Shown piece after piece: positions 1-12,246 of a stretch of 64,000 bases of DNA; the stretch's first letter is position 1, and each line of letters starts with the position of its first letter. Position numbers and translations under genes: made by a program. Where the stretch lies: assembly GCF_963576675.1 (NCBI RefSeq), contig NC_088912.1, positions 101,089,895 to 101,153,894 of the forward strand, given 5' to 3'. Under the pieces are notes generated by a model, which did no database searches, was not told where the DNA came from, and saw nothing but the letters and a program-made list of their open reading frames with translations. Source of the stretch: Euphorbia lathyris (Eukaryota > Streptophyta > Magnoliopsida > Malpighiales > Euphorbiaceae).

Positions 1-2541
1 TTCCACTTCATTCCGCCAACACCATCACCATTCCCTCTTCTCCCTTCCAATTCCAAAATCCAGCAACATCGCCTCACTCCTCTCAAATTTCTTTCTTTCC
101 TAAAATTTGAACAGCATCTCTAATCTTTCTTTCCTTTAATTTCTAATACCCATCCATACAATTCCAAACCCACCAAATTCCACTTCCTTCAATCTTTAAT
201 TTTTGATTTGTTTATTTATTTTTTTTCTTCTTCTTCTTTTCCTTTCCTTCAATTTTCCACTTCAATTTCTCCTTCACTTTCTCACAAGATTCCAATTTCC
301 TTTTTTTATTTATTTCTTTTCTCTCCCTCATAAAAGTTGACCAGCACCACCCTCTTCTTCAATTTCAATTTCTTACAAATTTCACCCACCATCACCAACT
401 TCCACTTCCTTTAATTTTTGTTAATTTATTTGATTTTTTTTTTCTCTTTTCCTTTCCTTCAATTTCTCACTTTAATTTTTCCCCTTCAAATTCTAACACA
501 CAACTCCACCATAGCCTCAGGTTACAACGGTTTTACTCATTCACAATCAGTTTTCATACCGCAACCAGTGATGGCCGCAACTTCTATGGACACATCGTCA
601 TCAATACCACCCGAGTCACCACATGATGGAGGCAACCACCCTGCTGATGTAGCGGTTCTTACAAGGCACCGAACAGCACCACCGCCAACAGGACTATCGG
701 GGTCCCCTCCCCTAAAAAAGGACAGTAAGCTTCTTAATCACTCGTTTATATTTTATCTTTTCATTATATTGGTTGTTGAGGTTGCTGCCCTTGCCCCTAA
801 TTGATTAAATTCCGCACCGAGGACGGTGCGAGGAGAAAAGAGGGGGAGGGATGATGTATTAGAAGTGCTTTCATGTGAATATGGTTGTTGCATTATGATA
901 GATGTTTTGCTGTTCAACACACTCTTTAGGCTAGAAATCTATGAAACTTTTGGTATAAGTCTAGAATAGTGTGAGGTAGTCGCCTCGGAAAAAAATTAAG
1001 AGAGAAATGTGTTTGAACTAGTGTGAGGTGGCTGCCCTTTGTTTTGTTTCATTGAGATTTTACCATTGCTAGCTCATTATCTTCCAAATAGTTGATAAAG
1101 TTGCTTGTTGTTGTAGTACTTAGTCCCCTAAGTGTTATCGAGTCTTGCGAGTACCTTTCTGAACAGTCGGAGTCAAGTAAATGCTTTGCCTACACGCTGA
1201 CAAACTAAATTGTTTCCAACATTGCATGAAAACTCGTTTTAATAAGTTGACTTAGAAGCAGCAGCACCACTTTACACCCCATTTCTGGTAAGCATTTGAG
1301 CCTAATGGAAAGAGCAAACACATTATGCATTTGCTCTATTTTCTTTTCTGAGTGCGTCTGCATAGCATGATAGTTCTAGAACTTGCCATGACATACGTTT
1401 CAAGACCCGATTGATGAATTCGAACTGTTAAAATGATAAGGGCATTAGGTTTCTTTTGTTGTTAACCTTTCCACACTTTTGAACCCTGAAAAAGAAAAAA
1501 AAATTTACCAAAATTTAACCAGCCTTTAGACTGCCAATTTGAGCCTTTTTCCCCATTTTTTTGATACCTTGTTTATTCCTTTGGCCAAGGATAAGTTTTA
1601 AGCCTTCAGAGTCCAGTTGAAGTTTGTACAAAGTGTTGGGTCGTTTATGTTTCGTGTCATATTTCGAACCACAAGCTCTTTAAAGAAGAGACAACAAACC
1701 GTTGTGCTCTATAATTACTTATTGTGGTTATGAAAAAAAAAGAAAAAAAAAGAGAAAATAGAGGCAGAAAAAAAATAAAAATGAAAAAAAAAACAGAAAA
1801 GAAAAAGCCTCAAAGAAAAAAGAAAAAAAGAAAAGAAAAAGCCTCAAAGAAGAAAAAGAGGAAAGAAAAAAAAAGATAATTAGGATACAGTCATTTGTCT
1901 GTCCTAGTTCGTTTACTGTTTTAGTTTCTTTTGTTTATGTTCTCATTAGTTTCCATGATTGTCTCGAGTTGTTTTCTAGATATTCATATGAGATTATGAG
2001 TTTGTCGTCTTGTAAATATGCAGTTTTATTTTTGTTTTGGCCCAGTTTGGAGTAGTTTGCACTATTTTACTACTCTCGGATCCCCTAAAGTTTTTTTCCC
2101 CTCTCTCTTTTCCAACCAATGAGCCTAACCTACGTTACACCCTTGTTAAGTCCCTTTGACTTTCTGTTTGAATTCATACTATGTGGTGGAGGTTCGATTG
2201 ATTGGCAAGCTTATGGTAACTACATTCTATGATTGTGACTTGAGTGAATCCTCTAAAATAAATTATAAGCCTAAACACAAGAGTGCATAGAGTGATCACG
2301 TGAGGGTGTTGTTGCTTCTAGTTTCTTGTTTTACACATTACGTGCAGTATTGTTGAGATGTTTTTGGGAGTTAGAAGTAGTCTAAAAATTCGAAAGATTC
2401 TTGACTTGGATGATTGGTAGTCAATGTCTTTATAACGCTTAGGGGAATTAGGAACGAATGACAAAACTACCTAAGAGTATGCGGAGCTAATGCCATGATC
2501 TGGTATGCTTGAGGACAAGCATTGGGCAAGTGTGAGGTGTT
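1..2541 (+). mobile_element. 3' internal (post-pol) region of a Ty3/Gypsy element, partial
   Basis: This stretch lies directly upstream of a Gypsy LTR and ends in the usual arrangement: a 'gaggacaagca' block, then a purine-rich tract just before the LTR's TGATAAGTG start. I see no gag or pol domain. The first 500 bases are strongly pyrimidine-rich and 1725-1880 is a purine-rich run with short internal repeats. One open frame at 418-804 (128 codons) has a hydrophobic, low-complexity start and resembles nothing I recognise, so I do not call it a gene. The 5' LTR and coding part must lie to the left of the window. The Athila/Tat-like (OTA) assignment is inferred from the style of the 3' region only. 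Confidence 0.7.
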
Positions 2542-3932
2542 TGATAAGTGCATAATTCGACAATAAATAACCCCGCTTTTGTACTTTATAATTGTCATGT
2601 TTTGTTATTTTTGCGGGTTTTATTGTTTGTTTTCGGTATTTTGACCTCTACAGGCCAATGATGACAAAAGGGAGATGAATTGGGCTTAATTTGGGCCGAG
2701 CTGGTGTCGGGTCGTGATCCGGAGCTGATTGGGCGAAAATTGGTCTGAGTCGGAGTTAGTCTTGCACAAGACTAAGGCAGTTACGGGCTGACAGTTTCCT
2801 GGTTCGAATAAGATTGCTTTCCTGATCCAGATTGGACGATTTGAGAACAAGACTTTCAGCTAAAGCACGAAATTGTAGGAGACAAATGAGGGGGCAATTA
2901 ATTTCAAATTTGAAGAAGGATTCTTAAGCTATTTTGAAGGGATTTAGTTCCTTACATTTAGGAACCGTGATAGATTTAACGACGGCAGATTTTCCAAGTC
3001 CAGAGATCAGTTTTTTTTACATTTATTTTTCCAGCAGAAAAACACATACGTTCCATGGCTATTGATAGCTAATTTCTTTATTTCGGTTAAGGGTTAATTC
3101 AAGGGATTTTTCTCCGTTATTGTGAGACTGTCGTGTTACATTTTTCTCAATTTATTAAGCCGTTTATTTGTTCATCGTGTTTAGAGAATTACTCTCAATT
3201 GATTGTTTGTTCTATGAATGATAACTGCAGGTTGTTTGTCGAATCGAATAATCATATGGCTGATTTGGTTTATTAGAGTTTCACCTAAGATAGCCAGACA
3301 AAGTAGCTATTGACTATTTAAATCAAGCTAGCTTCGTGTTTGGAAGAACAGACTCAAGTTTGACAAACCTGAGTTTGTATTCCGCGTGACATTAATACGA
3401 ATCTAGTTGGGTTTATCTGAGTCAAATGAACAGATAAGTTAGTCGAAAATCGCCGACGCTGAGAGACGATTAACTAAGATCATGTTCTTCTATTCCTTAA
3501 AGCTGTCAGTAAATTAAATCTTAGGCGCTGAGATAAGATTGTTTATTGATTAGGAACAAGTTATTTGCCGTGCTTAACTAGTTCGTTATTAAGGAAGAAC
3601 ATTCAAACTGACCCGGTGAAAACATGAGAATATAATCTTATCTGTCAATGATCGTTAACGTATGAATTATCCTGCGATTCCCCCTTAACTGAACTTTTCC
3701 AAATATTATTCACAAACCATCTTCAATTTCTGTTTTGTTTTTGCCATATCTTTTACTTGCTACCTTTAATTTAATAAGCTTCACAATTTCAAACCCCCAT
3801 TTAATTATTTTGTTAGGTCATTAGAAGTTTTAAATCAATATTATTCCCTTGGGTTCGACCTCTACTTGCTCTATTACAAATTATTCGTTTAGGGAAAGTT
3901 GGGATTATTTTTGGTGGATTCGGCACCCATCA
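2542..3932 (+). mobile_element. 3' LTR of the Gypsy element (about 1.39 kb)
   Basis: It begins TGATAAGTGCATAA right after a purine-rich tract and ends in ...CACCCATCA. The next base starts an inverted Copia fragment, so both borders are sharp. The length suits Athila/Tat-type LTRs. The target duplication cannot be checked because the 5' LTR is outside the window; the first bases after the LTR are ATACT. The LTR sits inside, and is therefore younger than, the inverted Copia segment that starts at 3933. Confidence 0.8.
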
Positions 3933-4965
3933 ATACTATAGGGTTGGGATTAGAGAAATTACCTGGATACGGGCCGAGTAGAGATGGTAGTTGACACGAT
4001 GTGCTTACCCCTGAGTTGCTAGATGAAGGTGATGATGCAGTGATTGTAGATGCAGGAAAGACTTCTTCATTGTGCTGCACAAACTTGCAGATGTATATGC
4101 GTCCGGTGGCATATTCAAGACAGATATCCCCGGAATGATTTTCTGATGGACCAAGGTAGACACATAGCTTGGAGCGAAAATCAAATTTGTGCTGATTGTA
4201 TGGACGAAGAAGGGGATAAATACCACTGCCAAAAATGCGTAAGGCCTTATAGGCAGGTTGTTTCTTGTAGAACAAGAAATAGGGTGACTTGTTGTTTAGG
4301 ATTTTGGTGGGTTAGTTAATTAGCCTAATGCTGTGTATCATGGCATAGTTCCAAAATTTTGGAGGTAAAGATGCATTGGCTAGCAAAGTAAGGCAAGTGT
4401 CAACAACATGTCTAATTTTCCTCTCAGCTATACCGTTTTGTGCATGAGTGTGAGGGCATGCAATCTTGTGTATAATGCCATGGCGTTTGAAAAAAGGTTG
4501 TAGTTTTTGAAACTCCCCCCCAAGATCAGAGTAAATGTTCTTAACCCTTGCACTATACTGATTAGAGATCATGTCATAAAAATCACAGAAAGTTGAAAAA
4601 ACATCACTCTTATTCTTTAAACAAAAAACCCATCCAAATCTGGTGAATTCATCAATGATTATTAAAAAATAACGGTGGCCAAGACAAGAAGTAACTGGAG
4701 CTGGCCCCCAAACATCCAGATGTAAGTTTTCAAAAGTAAATGTGCTAGAGCGACTAATAGATGGTAAAGAGCTCCTAGCAAGCTTGCCTAATGGACAAAA
4801 AGAACATTTGCTAACTGGTTTTGAAGAGGATAGGTTGTTTCCTTTGAGAACTGAACTGACTGTCTGATTCTGACAATGTCCAAGCCGTGCATGCCACCTT
4901 TCAAAAGACACCTTCTCTCCAACTAGCGCCTCCTTCAGGGTGGGTGTAAGCACATAGAGTCCATC
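3933..4965 (-). pseudogene. Copia integrase fragment, inverted arm
   Basis: On the minus strand this encodes the GAG-pre-integrase and integrase core of a Copia polyprotein. It contains the WHARLGH zinc-finger start, the LDVWGP and SDLGGEF acidic motifs, and the AERK glutamate motif. It is a near-identical reverse complement of 6116-7148, with only a handful of substitutions seen by eye. Similarity stops abruptly at 4965, where plus-strand gag sequence begins, and at 3933, where the Gypsy LTR was inserted. A 213-codon open frame (4312-4953) survives in it. It is one arm of the rearranged Copia described at 3933-9294. Confidence 0.9.
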
Positions 4966-7900
4966 AACATCAACATCAAATTAAACCCGAACAACTACAA
5001 AGCATGGAGAATGTCCATGGAATCTACCCTTCAAACCTATCATCTTCTTCCTCACATTCTTAGTTCAACACCAGCACCACCCAAATTTATTCCTAGAACA
5101 GGTTTTGTGACATCAGCTGCGGATTTAATCATAAATCCATCGTTTATTCAATGGGATGATGTAGAAAATGTGGTTAGGACTTTGCTCCTAAATTCAATCA
5201 CCGAAGAGGTGTTTTCTGAGATTGCATATCTCAAATATTCACATGACATTTGGCTAGCCTTAGAGGATGCCTACGGGCTGATTACAGGTAGCAAGCAGTT
5301 TCAGATGGGAGTCGAACTGCATGAACTTGAGCAAGGAGGAATGTCTGTTACGGCATATATGCAAAAAGTGAAATCCATCCTTGATGATCTGGCTGCCTCA
5401 GGGAATCCTTATCCTCGGCATCTACTACCGTCAGTCCTTTACAAAGGTTTAGCAGAAGAGTATCGCTCCACTGTTCAGAATCTTGTAACTCAGCGCGGTA
5501 CAAACATCAACTATCAAGAGATTTTGCATAGCTTGAAGATAGTTGAGGGCATGATTCAATCAACCAGAAAGACAACTCTGCTTCAACCTGAGGCTAATGT
5601 ATCCACCATGGAAGCAAATCAAGCAAAGAAGCAGAATCCAAAGAAAAGAAGAAGTGGTAAGTGCTATAATTGTGGTGACCCAAGCCACTGGGCTGACAAA
5701 TGCTAAAGACCTAAGAACAATTCAAGAGCACAATACAATCCTGGACCACAAGCGCACATGGCATGGCACCAACCACTGAATCCATTCATGGGTCCTAATC
5801 AGCCGTGGTACCCAGACACGGGAGCAACTAATCACATGACGGCAAATCCGGCTCAACTTCAACAAATGCAGCCATATCCAGGATATGATACAGTTCAGTT
5901 TGGCAATGGTCAAGGTTTGCAAATTTCTCACTTTGGAAATTCAAGTATCAATAATTTGAAAATTAATGATGCCCTACTTGTTCCCAAGCTTACCAAATCT
6001 TTACTATCTGTTTAAAAATTTACCCGTGACAACTCATGTTTCTTTGAATTTTGGCCTAACCATTTTCTTGTGAAGGACCAAACAACTGGGGAAATCCTGT
6101 TACGGGGCCCGAGTAAAGATGGACTCTATGTGCTTACACCCACCCTGAAGGAGGCGCTAGTTGGAGAGAAGGTGTCTTTTGAAAGGTGGCATGCACGGCT
6201 TGGACATTGTCAGAATCAGACAGTCAGCTCAGTTCTCAAAGGAAACAATCTATCCTCTTCAAAAGCAGTTAGCAAATGTTCTTTTTGTCCATTAGGCAAG
6301 CTTGCTAGGAGCTCTTTACCATCTATTAGTCGCTCTAGCACATTTACTTTTGAAAACTTACATCTGGATGTTTGGGGGCCAGCTCTAGTTACTTCTTGTC
6401 TTGGCCACCGTTATTTTTTAATAATCATTGATGAATTCACCAGATTTGGATGGGTTTTTTGTTTAAAGAATAAGAGTGATGTTTTTTCAACCTTCTGTGA
6501 TTTTTATGTCATGATCTCTAATCAGTATAGTGCAAGGGTTAAGAACATTTACTCTGATCTTGGGGGGGAGTTTCAAAAACTACAACCTTTTTTCAAACGC
6601 CAGGGCATTATACACAAGATTGCATGCCCTCACACTCATGCACAAAACAGTATAGCTGAGAGGAAAATTAGACATATTGTTGACACTTGCCTTACTTTGC
6701 TAGCCAATGCATCTTTACCTCCAAAATTTTGGAACTATGCCATGATACACAGCATTAGGCTAATTAACTACTTACCCACCAAAATCCTAAACAACAAGTC
6801 ACCCTATTTCTTGTTCTACAAGAAACAACCTGCCTATAAGGCCTTACGCATTTTTGGCAGTGGTATTTATCCCCTTCTTCGTCCATACAATCAGCACAAA
6901 TTTGATTTTCGCTCCAAGCTATGTGTCTACCTTGGTCCATCAGAAAATCATTCCGGGGATATCTGTCTTGAATATGCCACCGGACGCATATACATCTGCA
7001 AGTTTGTGCAGCACAATGAAGAAGTCTTTCCTGCATCAACAATCACTGCATCATCACCTTCATCTAGCAACTCAGGGGTAAGCACATCGTGTCAACTACC
7101 ATCTCTACTCGGCCCGTATCCAGGTAATTTCTCTAATCCCAACCCTATAGTATCTTCTTCTAACCTGGTTCCATACTCTGCACCCATCACACCTGGACCT
7201 CATCCTGGAACCCCAACTACTCCTCCTGACTCTGAAGCCACACACAGTGCTCCTTTAGTTCCACCTCAATATCTGTCACCAGTGGTCACTGCTGCATCAA
7301 CACCTGTTTCTCAGAATGATCCTAATGTTGAAGATAACACTCCAGTTGATGCTGCAGACATCATCACACCGGAAATACAGAATGCAATTCCTCATGAGGA
7401 GAACATCATGCCACAAACAGATTCTCCTCCTCCTGAAAGTGCACCACATGCTCCTATTCCACCTGAAAGGCCCAGGCCTCGCAATGCACCGCTGATTGGT
7501 CCACGATAACATTATATGCAACTTCGACAGTCATCTCTTCAGTCAAGAGGAAGGTTTGAGGGACTATTAGCTACACATCCAAATGGCACAGTGGATCCCA
7601 CATGCTTCAGTAAAGCCAACAAACAAGCAGAATGGCGTACTGCAATGTCTGAAGAGATCCAAGCTCTTCTGGACAATGGAACATGGCAACTTGTACCGAG
7701 ACCACATGATCAGCATGTCATCACCTCCAGGTGGCTCTTTCGTACAAAGAAGAAGTCTGATGGAACCATTGAGCGTCACAAAGCCCGCTTAGTAGCACGT
7801 GGATTCACTCAAAAAGCTGGGATTGACTACAACGAAACATTTAGTCCAGTAATCAAAGCCACAACCATCAGGTCTGTATTTGCCATCGCAGCAGCGAACA

Positions 7901-9025
7901 ACTGATTCGTCAATCAGCTAGATGTCTCCAATGCTTTTCTCCATGGAAACTTATCAGAAACCATATATATGGAACAACCGCAGGGGTTTCGAGATAGTGA
8001 CCGATCAGATCATGTCTGCCTTCTCAAAAAGAGTCTTTATGGATTGAAGCAAGCACCGAGAGAATGGTTCACTCACCTTCGAACATTCCTCCTCTCCCTA
8101 GGGTACAAAATGTCACATGCTGACAACTCTTTGTTCAGCAGACGCACCGATACTGAAAAAAGTTACATTCTGTGCTATGTTGATGATATACTCATAACAG
8201 GGAACCACCCTGCACACATCACCAACACTATTGTAGCCATCGAACGTGAGTTTCCCATCCGCAATCTTGGCAAAGCAGAATACTTTCTTGGAATAGAGAT
8301 CCGATATGAGAAGGAGGGCATTCACATGTGTCAAGCCAAGTATGTGGCTGACATCCTCGACAGAGTGAAGATGATTGACTCCAAGCCCACACTAACGCCC
8401 ATGGCCACCACACCAACACTTTCAAAGGAGCTAGGCACCAGCTTAACCTCTGGAGATGAATATAGAAGCATTGTGGGGGCACTTCAATACTTAACATTCA
8501 CTCGACCTGACATTGCATTTGCAGTTAACAAATTATGTCAATTTCTACACTGTCCAACTGATGAACACTGGAAAGGAGTCAAGAGGGTTTTACGCTATGT
8601 TCAGGGTACATCAGATTTTGGCATAGTCATATCTGTCAAACCAATACAGCACATCCACTGCTACTCAGATAGTGATTGGGGAGGGTGTCCTGATGATCGA
8701 TGATCCACGGGTGCCTTCTGTGTCTATCTTGGATCCAGCATTGTATCGTGGCAGACCCGCAAGAAACCCACAATAGCCAGATCCTCAACGGAGAGCGATA
8801 CAAAGCAGTAGCAAATGCCACTGCCGAATTGCTATGGCTCAAATCTCTTCTCTCGGATCTCGGATTTCCATTACCCACCTCGGTTCAGTTATGGTGTGAT
8901 AATGTTGGAGCAATCTATCTCACCTCAAATCCAGTGTTTCATGCTCGCACGAAACACATTGAGCTAGACTATCATTTTGTTCGTGAACAAGTTCACAGAG
9001 GATTTCTCAGTGTCAGATTTATTGG
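4966..9025 (+). pseudogene. Copia gag-pol pseudogene (gag, protease, integrase, RT, RNase H)
   Basis: A single reading frame carries a gag domain lacking its first codons, a CCHC zinc knuckle (CYNCGDPSHWADKC, ends 5703), a protease motif DTGATNHM near 5815, the HHCC/DDE integrase (6070-7150), a proline-rich linker, RT with YVDD near 8180, and RNase H (8640-9025). In-frame stops occur at 5704, 6013, 7507, 7903 and 8701. A one-base frameshift lies near 8790, after which RNase H continues in another frame to 9025. The sequence ends about 20 residues before the usual Copia C-terminus, where it abuts a reversed primer site. It is not functional. Confidence 0.92.
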
Positions 9026-9036
9026 CTCTGATACCA

Positions 9037-9294
9037 TGTTGAATCTAGGGTTAGATAGATGAGAGAATTATGGAGATAGACAGATAAGTAATAGGCACAA
9101 TAATGAATTGAATAAGCTTAATGATTCTGACTCAGAGGCCTTGTATTTATAGTGAGCCAATAATAGTTTGTATAAGAATACAATACATAAGTATAGTCGT
9201 AGTAGAACTCTACCTAGCTAGGAATATAGACAGAGTAAAACTCTAACTAGATAGGAATCTATTTACAGGGATAATTAGAATATTATCTCTAACA
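9037..9294 (-). mobile_element. Copia LTR (5' LTR in minus orientation) with adjacent primer site
   Basis: The 258-bp sequence starts TGTTGAATC and ends CTCTAACA on the plus strand, so on the minus strand it runs TGTTAGAG to TTCAACA. A TATA-like CTATAAATACAAG lies on the minus strand near 9150. The flanking 9024-9036 is the complement of the initiator tRNA-Met 3' end, and its position shows that this is a 5' LTR reading leftward, against the gag-pol body beside it. Confidence 0.85.
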
Positions 9295-9883
9295 GAGCAT
9301 ATAGACAAGCAGAAACAGAAAGCATCATATTCTTGGCAGTTATATATTTACACGGATAATGATCAAATTTAACTCTAACGTTTCAAGTCAAGTGCAGATT
9401 TAGTTCTAACATATGAAATTGTGTAAATTTAATCCTAACATTTCCAAGCAAGATCAATTTTAGCAATGCGTTTGACTGTTACTTAATTGTTAGATCAGAC
9501 TTTCAGACAAGTATGTCAATAAATTAAAACAGTTTCGTACAATTTTTGTAACTATATTAATAACACAGTAAATATTTTAGATAGTTTGAAAAAGAAAATT
9601 ATGATTAACTTATCTGTAGTAGATTTAGTTTTTAGCATTTTTTACAGATTTTTGTAAATTTGTTAGTAATGCATTAAATATCTTAGATATAATTGATATT
9701 TAGAAAGTTCAAAGTGAAAGTTGAATATTAGTTAAGTAAGTTTTTTCTAATTTTTTAAACGTAGAGTTAAAATTGATCTTACTTTGGGAACGTTTTGCAT
9801 TATTTTATATCTTAAGGATAAATATACACTTCCCTGGCTAGCATCCTAAAATTCCGTCGTTTTGGTGTCGTAAATGCTGAAAG
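9295..9883. other. AT-rich spacer
   Basis: I see no gene. A loosely repeated phrase about 'taacatttnnaagcaagatcaattt' occurs in 9370-9480 and looks like an old dispersed repeat. Confidence 0.6.
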
Positions 9884-10360
9884 ATTAAAAGTACTCATCC
9901 TAAAAGAAGCAGACATATTTAACATTTTATAAATTAAACACTAATTTTTAAAAATTATACAACTTTTATCCTTTTATTTTTAATTATGAATTTTTTATAA
10001 CTTTTTATAAAGTAAATATATACTAAAAAAAATTAAAAGTACCCAACCTAAAAAGTACTAGATATATTTAAGGTTTTGTAAATTCAACACTTATTTATAC
10101 TGACTTTTTATCTTTTCATTTTTAATTATGAATTTCTTATATGTTTTTATAAAGTAAAATTTATATTAGAAAGTTAAAAGTACGCAGCACAAAAGAAATA
10201 GATATATTTCACGTTTTATAAATTCAATACTATTTTTTTAAAAAGTAGACAACTTTTATCTTTTTATTTTTAATTATAAATTCTTATAATTTTTATAAAG
10301 TAAAATTTATGCTAAAAGTTTAAAAGTGTTGAGCCTTGAAGAAAAAGATATATTTAATGT
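9884..10360. repeat. Diverged tandem repeat, about 145-bp period, 3.3 copies
   Basis: The phrase 'ttaaaagtac' opens units near 9884, 10032, 10173 and 10318. Each is followed by an 'agatatattta...ttttataaattcaa.ac' block and ends in a 'taattatgaatttnttat..ttttataaagtaaa' block. Spacings are 148, 141 and 145 bases. Confidence 0.7.
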
Positions 10361-10641
10361 TTTTCAAAGAGCCACAACCAAAATCAAAAGTAGAAATGAA
10401 ATATTTGTATGATTGTCTTTTGAATTTGGTCATCTCAGGAATATGTGTGATGAGTTCAGTTCCGTTAGCAATTTTGAGATTATTGAAATATTCTAAATTT
10501 TGGAAAGAAAACACAAAACAAATGAAACTTTCCAGTAGAAACGGTATGCTTTTAACTTATACGCTTGCTTTTCTCGCTGGTCTTGCCTCTTTCTTCATCT
10601 GTAATAGTATCGTTTCAATTTCCTTAATTTTTCTCTATTTT

Positions 10642-10698
10642 TGTCGCATTTGTGACGAAATTTGTCGCAGATACGACAAATATGTCACAAATGCGACA
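10642..10698. repeat. 57-bp near-perfect palindrome (hairpin)
   Basis: The outer arms TGTCGCATTTGTGAC and GTCACAAATGCGACA pair perfectly. Inside them ATTTGTCG and CGACAAAT pair around a six-base loop. It lies in a 158-codon open frame (10336-10812) that has no recognisable domain and is probably not a gene. Confidence 0.75.
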
Positions 10699-10812
10699 GT
10701 AGCAATTTTGGCGCAGATGCGACATGAGCAACTATTGATGCGGAAAAAATGGAGGAAATCAGAAATGACGGGTTCAACAAGAAAACATTCAATTAACCAA
10801 CTGCGTATTTGA

Positions 10813-12246
10813 ATAATGTGTATGTAAAATGAAGAAATAATACTTATATGAATTTGAATAATGTATGGATATGCTTAAATCTTGGATTGAATTTTGTTGT
10901 AAGAATTTGAAAGAAATGAAAAGGAGAAGGAGGTTAGGATAGTTTTGTCTAGGATGGATGAAAATGTCTAATTTGGTAAAATGAAAGGGAAATATGTCAA
11001 ATATGTTAAAAGAGAAAATTACATGATAATTCAAGTTTGAATATTATTTTACAGTTATATAAAATGTTTTTGGTTTTTTATCAATAAAACACAAAAAATT
11101 CATCTATTATCAAATAAGCAGTTTTTTTATTTTGCTTTTGTCAAAAAAACAGTTAGGATTAAAATACAGGGAATATATACTTTGTAGAGATCTGACAAAA
11201 TAAAAATTAATTTTACAAACTGTATAAACTTGTAGTTATTTATTAAAAACTGAATATTTGTGTAACTACCCCTATGTTAAATAGACTCCATCAAATGGGC
11301 TAATAGCCCTAAAACATGTATTTTAACTAGCTTAGCCATTTTAAAATTTTAAAATTATACTACAAACTGGTAAACTAAATTTAGGGGTCTATATTAATGT
11401 TCTGTTTGTTTCACCTGCTCCTATTTGCTATTGTTGTTAGTTGTTTGTTGTTTGGTGTTATTGATAGGTAGCAAATATTAGTTGTTTTTTCTATAAAAAG
11501 CAGTTGTTTCGAATTTTTATCAAACCCTTTTTGTCTCCTATTTAGACTTAAAAGGCAAAAATCAGTTTCGAAAATTGAAAACAAGCGGACACTAAATACC
11601 AAAGCAATACTGCTAAAGGATGGAGCCAGTGTCCAGAGGAGTCAGAGCCCATTGAACTCTGGACTGGATCCGTCTCTTCATATTCGAGATTCCACCAGAA
11701 TATAAAAAAAATGCACAAAATAGTAATAAAAAAGAGACAAAAATAAATCATCTTTAACAAAACACCTTCCATAAGCCTAAGCTCGGTAAATAAATCCAAT
11801 TCCTTGAACTCATTAAGATTTTCAATTATTATTATTAATATTAATATTATTATTGATATAATTATAATTTCCAAAAATTAGATAAAAAAAAGTGTATCAA
11901 TAATATCAATATATAAAAAAAATTGAACAAAATAGTCTATTATGAAGTGTGTCGATCAAATTATTTTAAATTTATAATACAAAATGATTTGGATATTCAA
12001 AATTATTGATGATTGAAAACTTATAATTTAGTTCTTTTTATAACAATTTTTTAGCAAATTGAATTATGAACTATGAACAGCAAATTGTGGTTTCATATGG
12101 ATCAGTCCATTGTGAAATACTTTAGTGTGCTATAACCTAAAAGAAATATTATTTTAAATTTTAATATTTATTTGTTTGAAAGCAAATATGTAAATTCTAG
12201 TGATAAAATCAAATAAAAAATTTCTTGCAAAAACATGAGAATGTGA
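10813..12246. other. AT-rich intergenic sequence
   Basis: I see no gene. A weakly MITE-like stretch lies at about 11397-11600, and simple (att)n-rich sequence at 11825-11860. Confidence 0.55.

Larger units (their letters stand above)
3933..9294 (-). mobile_element. Rearranged Copia element with inverted interior (hairpin-type)
   Basis: Reading the minus strand from the right: a 258-bp LTR (9294-9037, TGTTAGAG to TTCAACA) is followed at once by a primer-binding site, TGGTATCAGAGCC (9036-9024). The interior from 9025 to 4966 then lies in the opposite direction (RNase H back to gag). From 4965 the element returns to the expected direction with the integrase arm, until the Gypsy LTR cuts it at 3932. 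Both breakpoints are sharp; the right one lies at a short shared stretch (ggctctga) between RNase H and the primer site. Autointegration or template switching during reverse transcription would explain it. This is inference. Confidence 0.75.

Noticed and set aside
418..804. Open frame of 128 codons with a hydrophobic start
   Set aside because: It lies in the non-coding 3' part of a Gypsy element, in pyrimidine-rich sequence, and has no recognisable domain.
10336..10812. Open frame of 158 codons with hydrophobic stretches
   Set aside because: It overlaps a tandem repeat and a palindrome, lacks a known domain, and has AT-driven composition. Not a convincing gene.
11397..11600. Possible short hAT-type MITE ('tgttctgtttgttt' against 'aaaacaagcggaca')
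   Set aside because: The terminal similarity is only about ten of fourteen bases and no target duplication is clear.
11548..11874. Minus-strand open frame rich in isoleucine
   Set aside because: It is driven by (att)n-type sequence with no domain.
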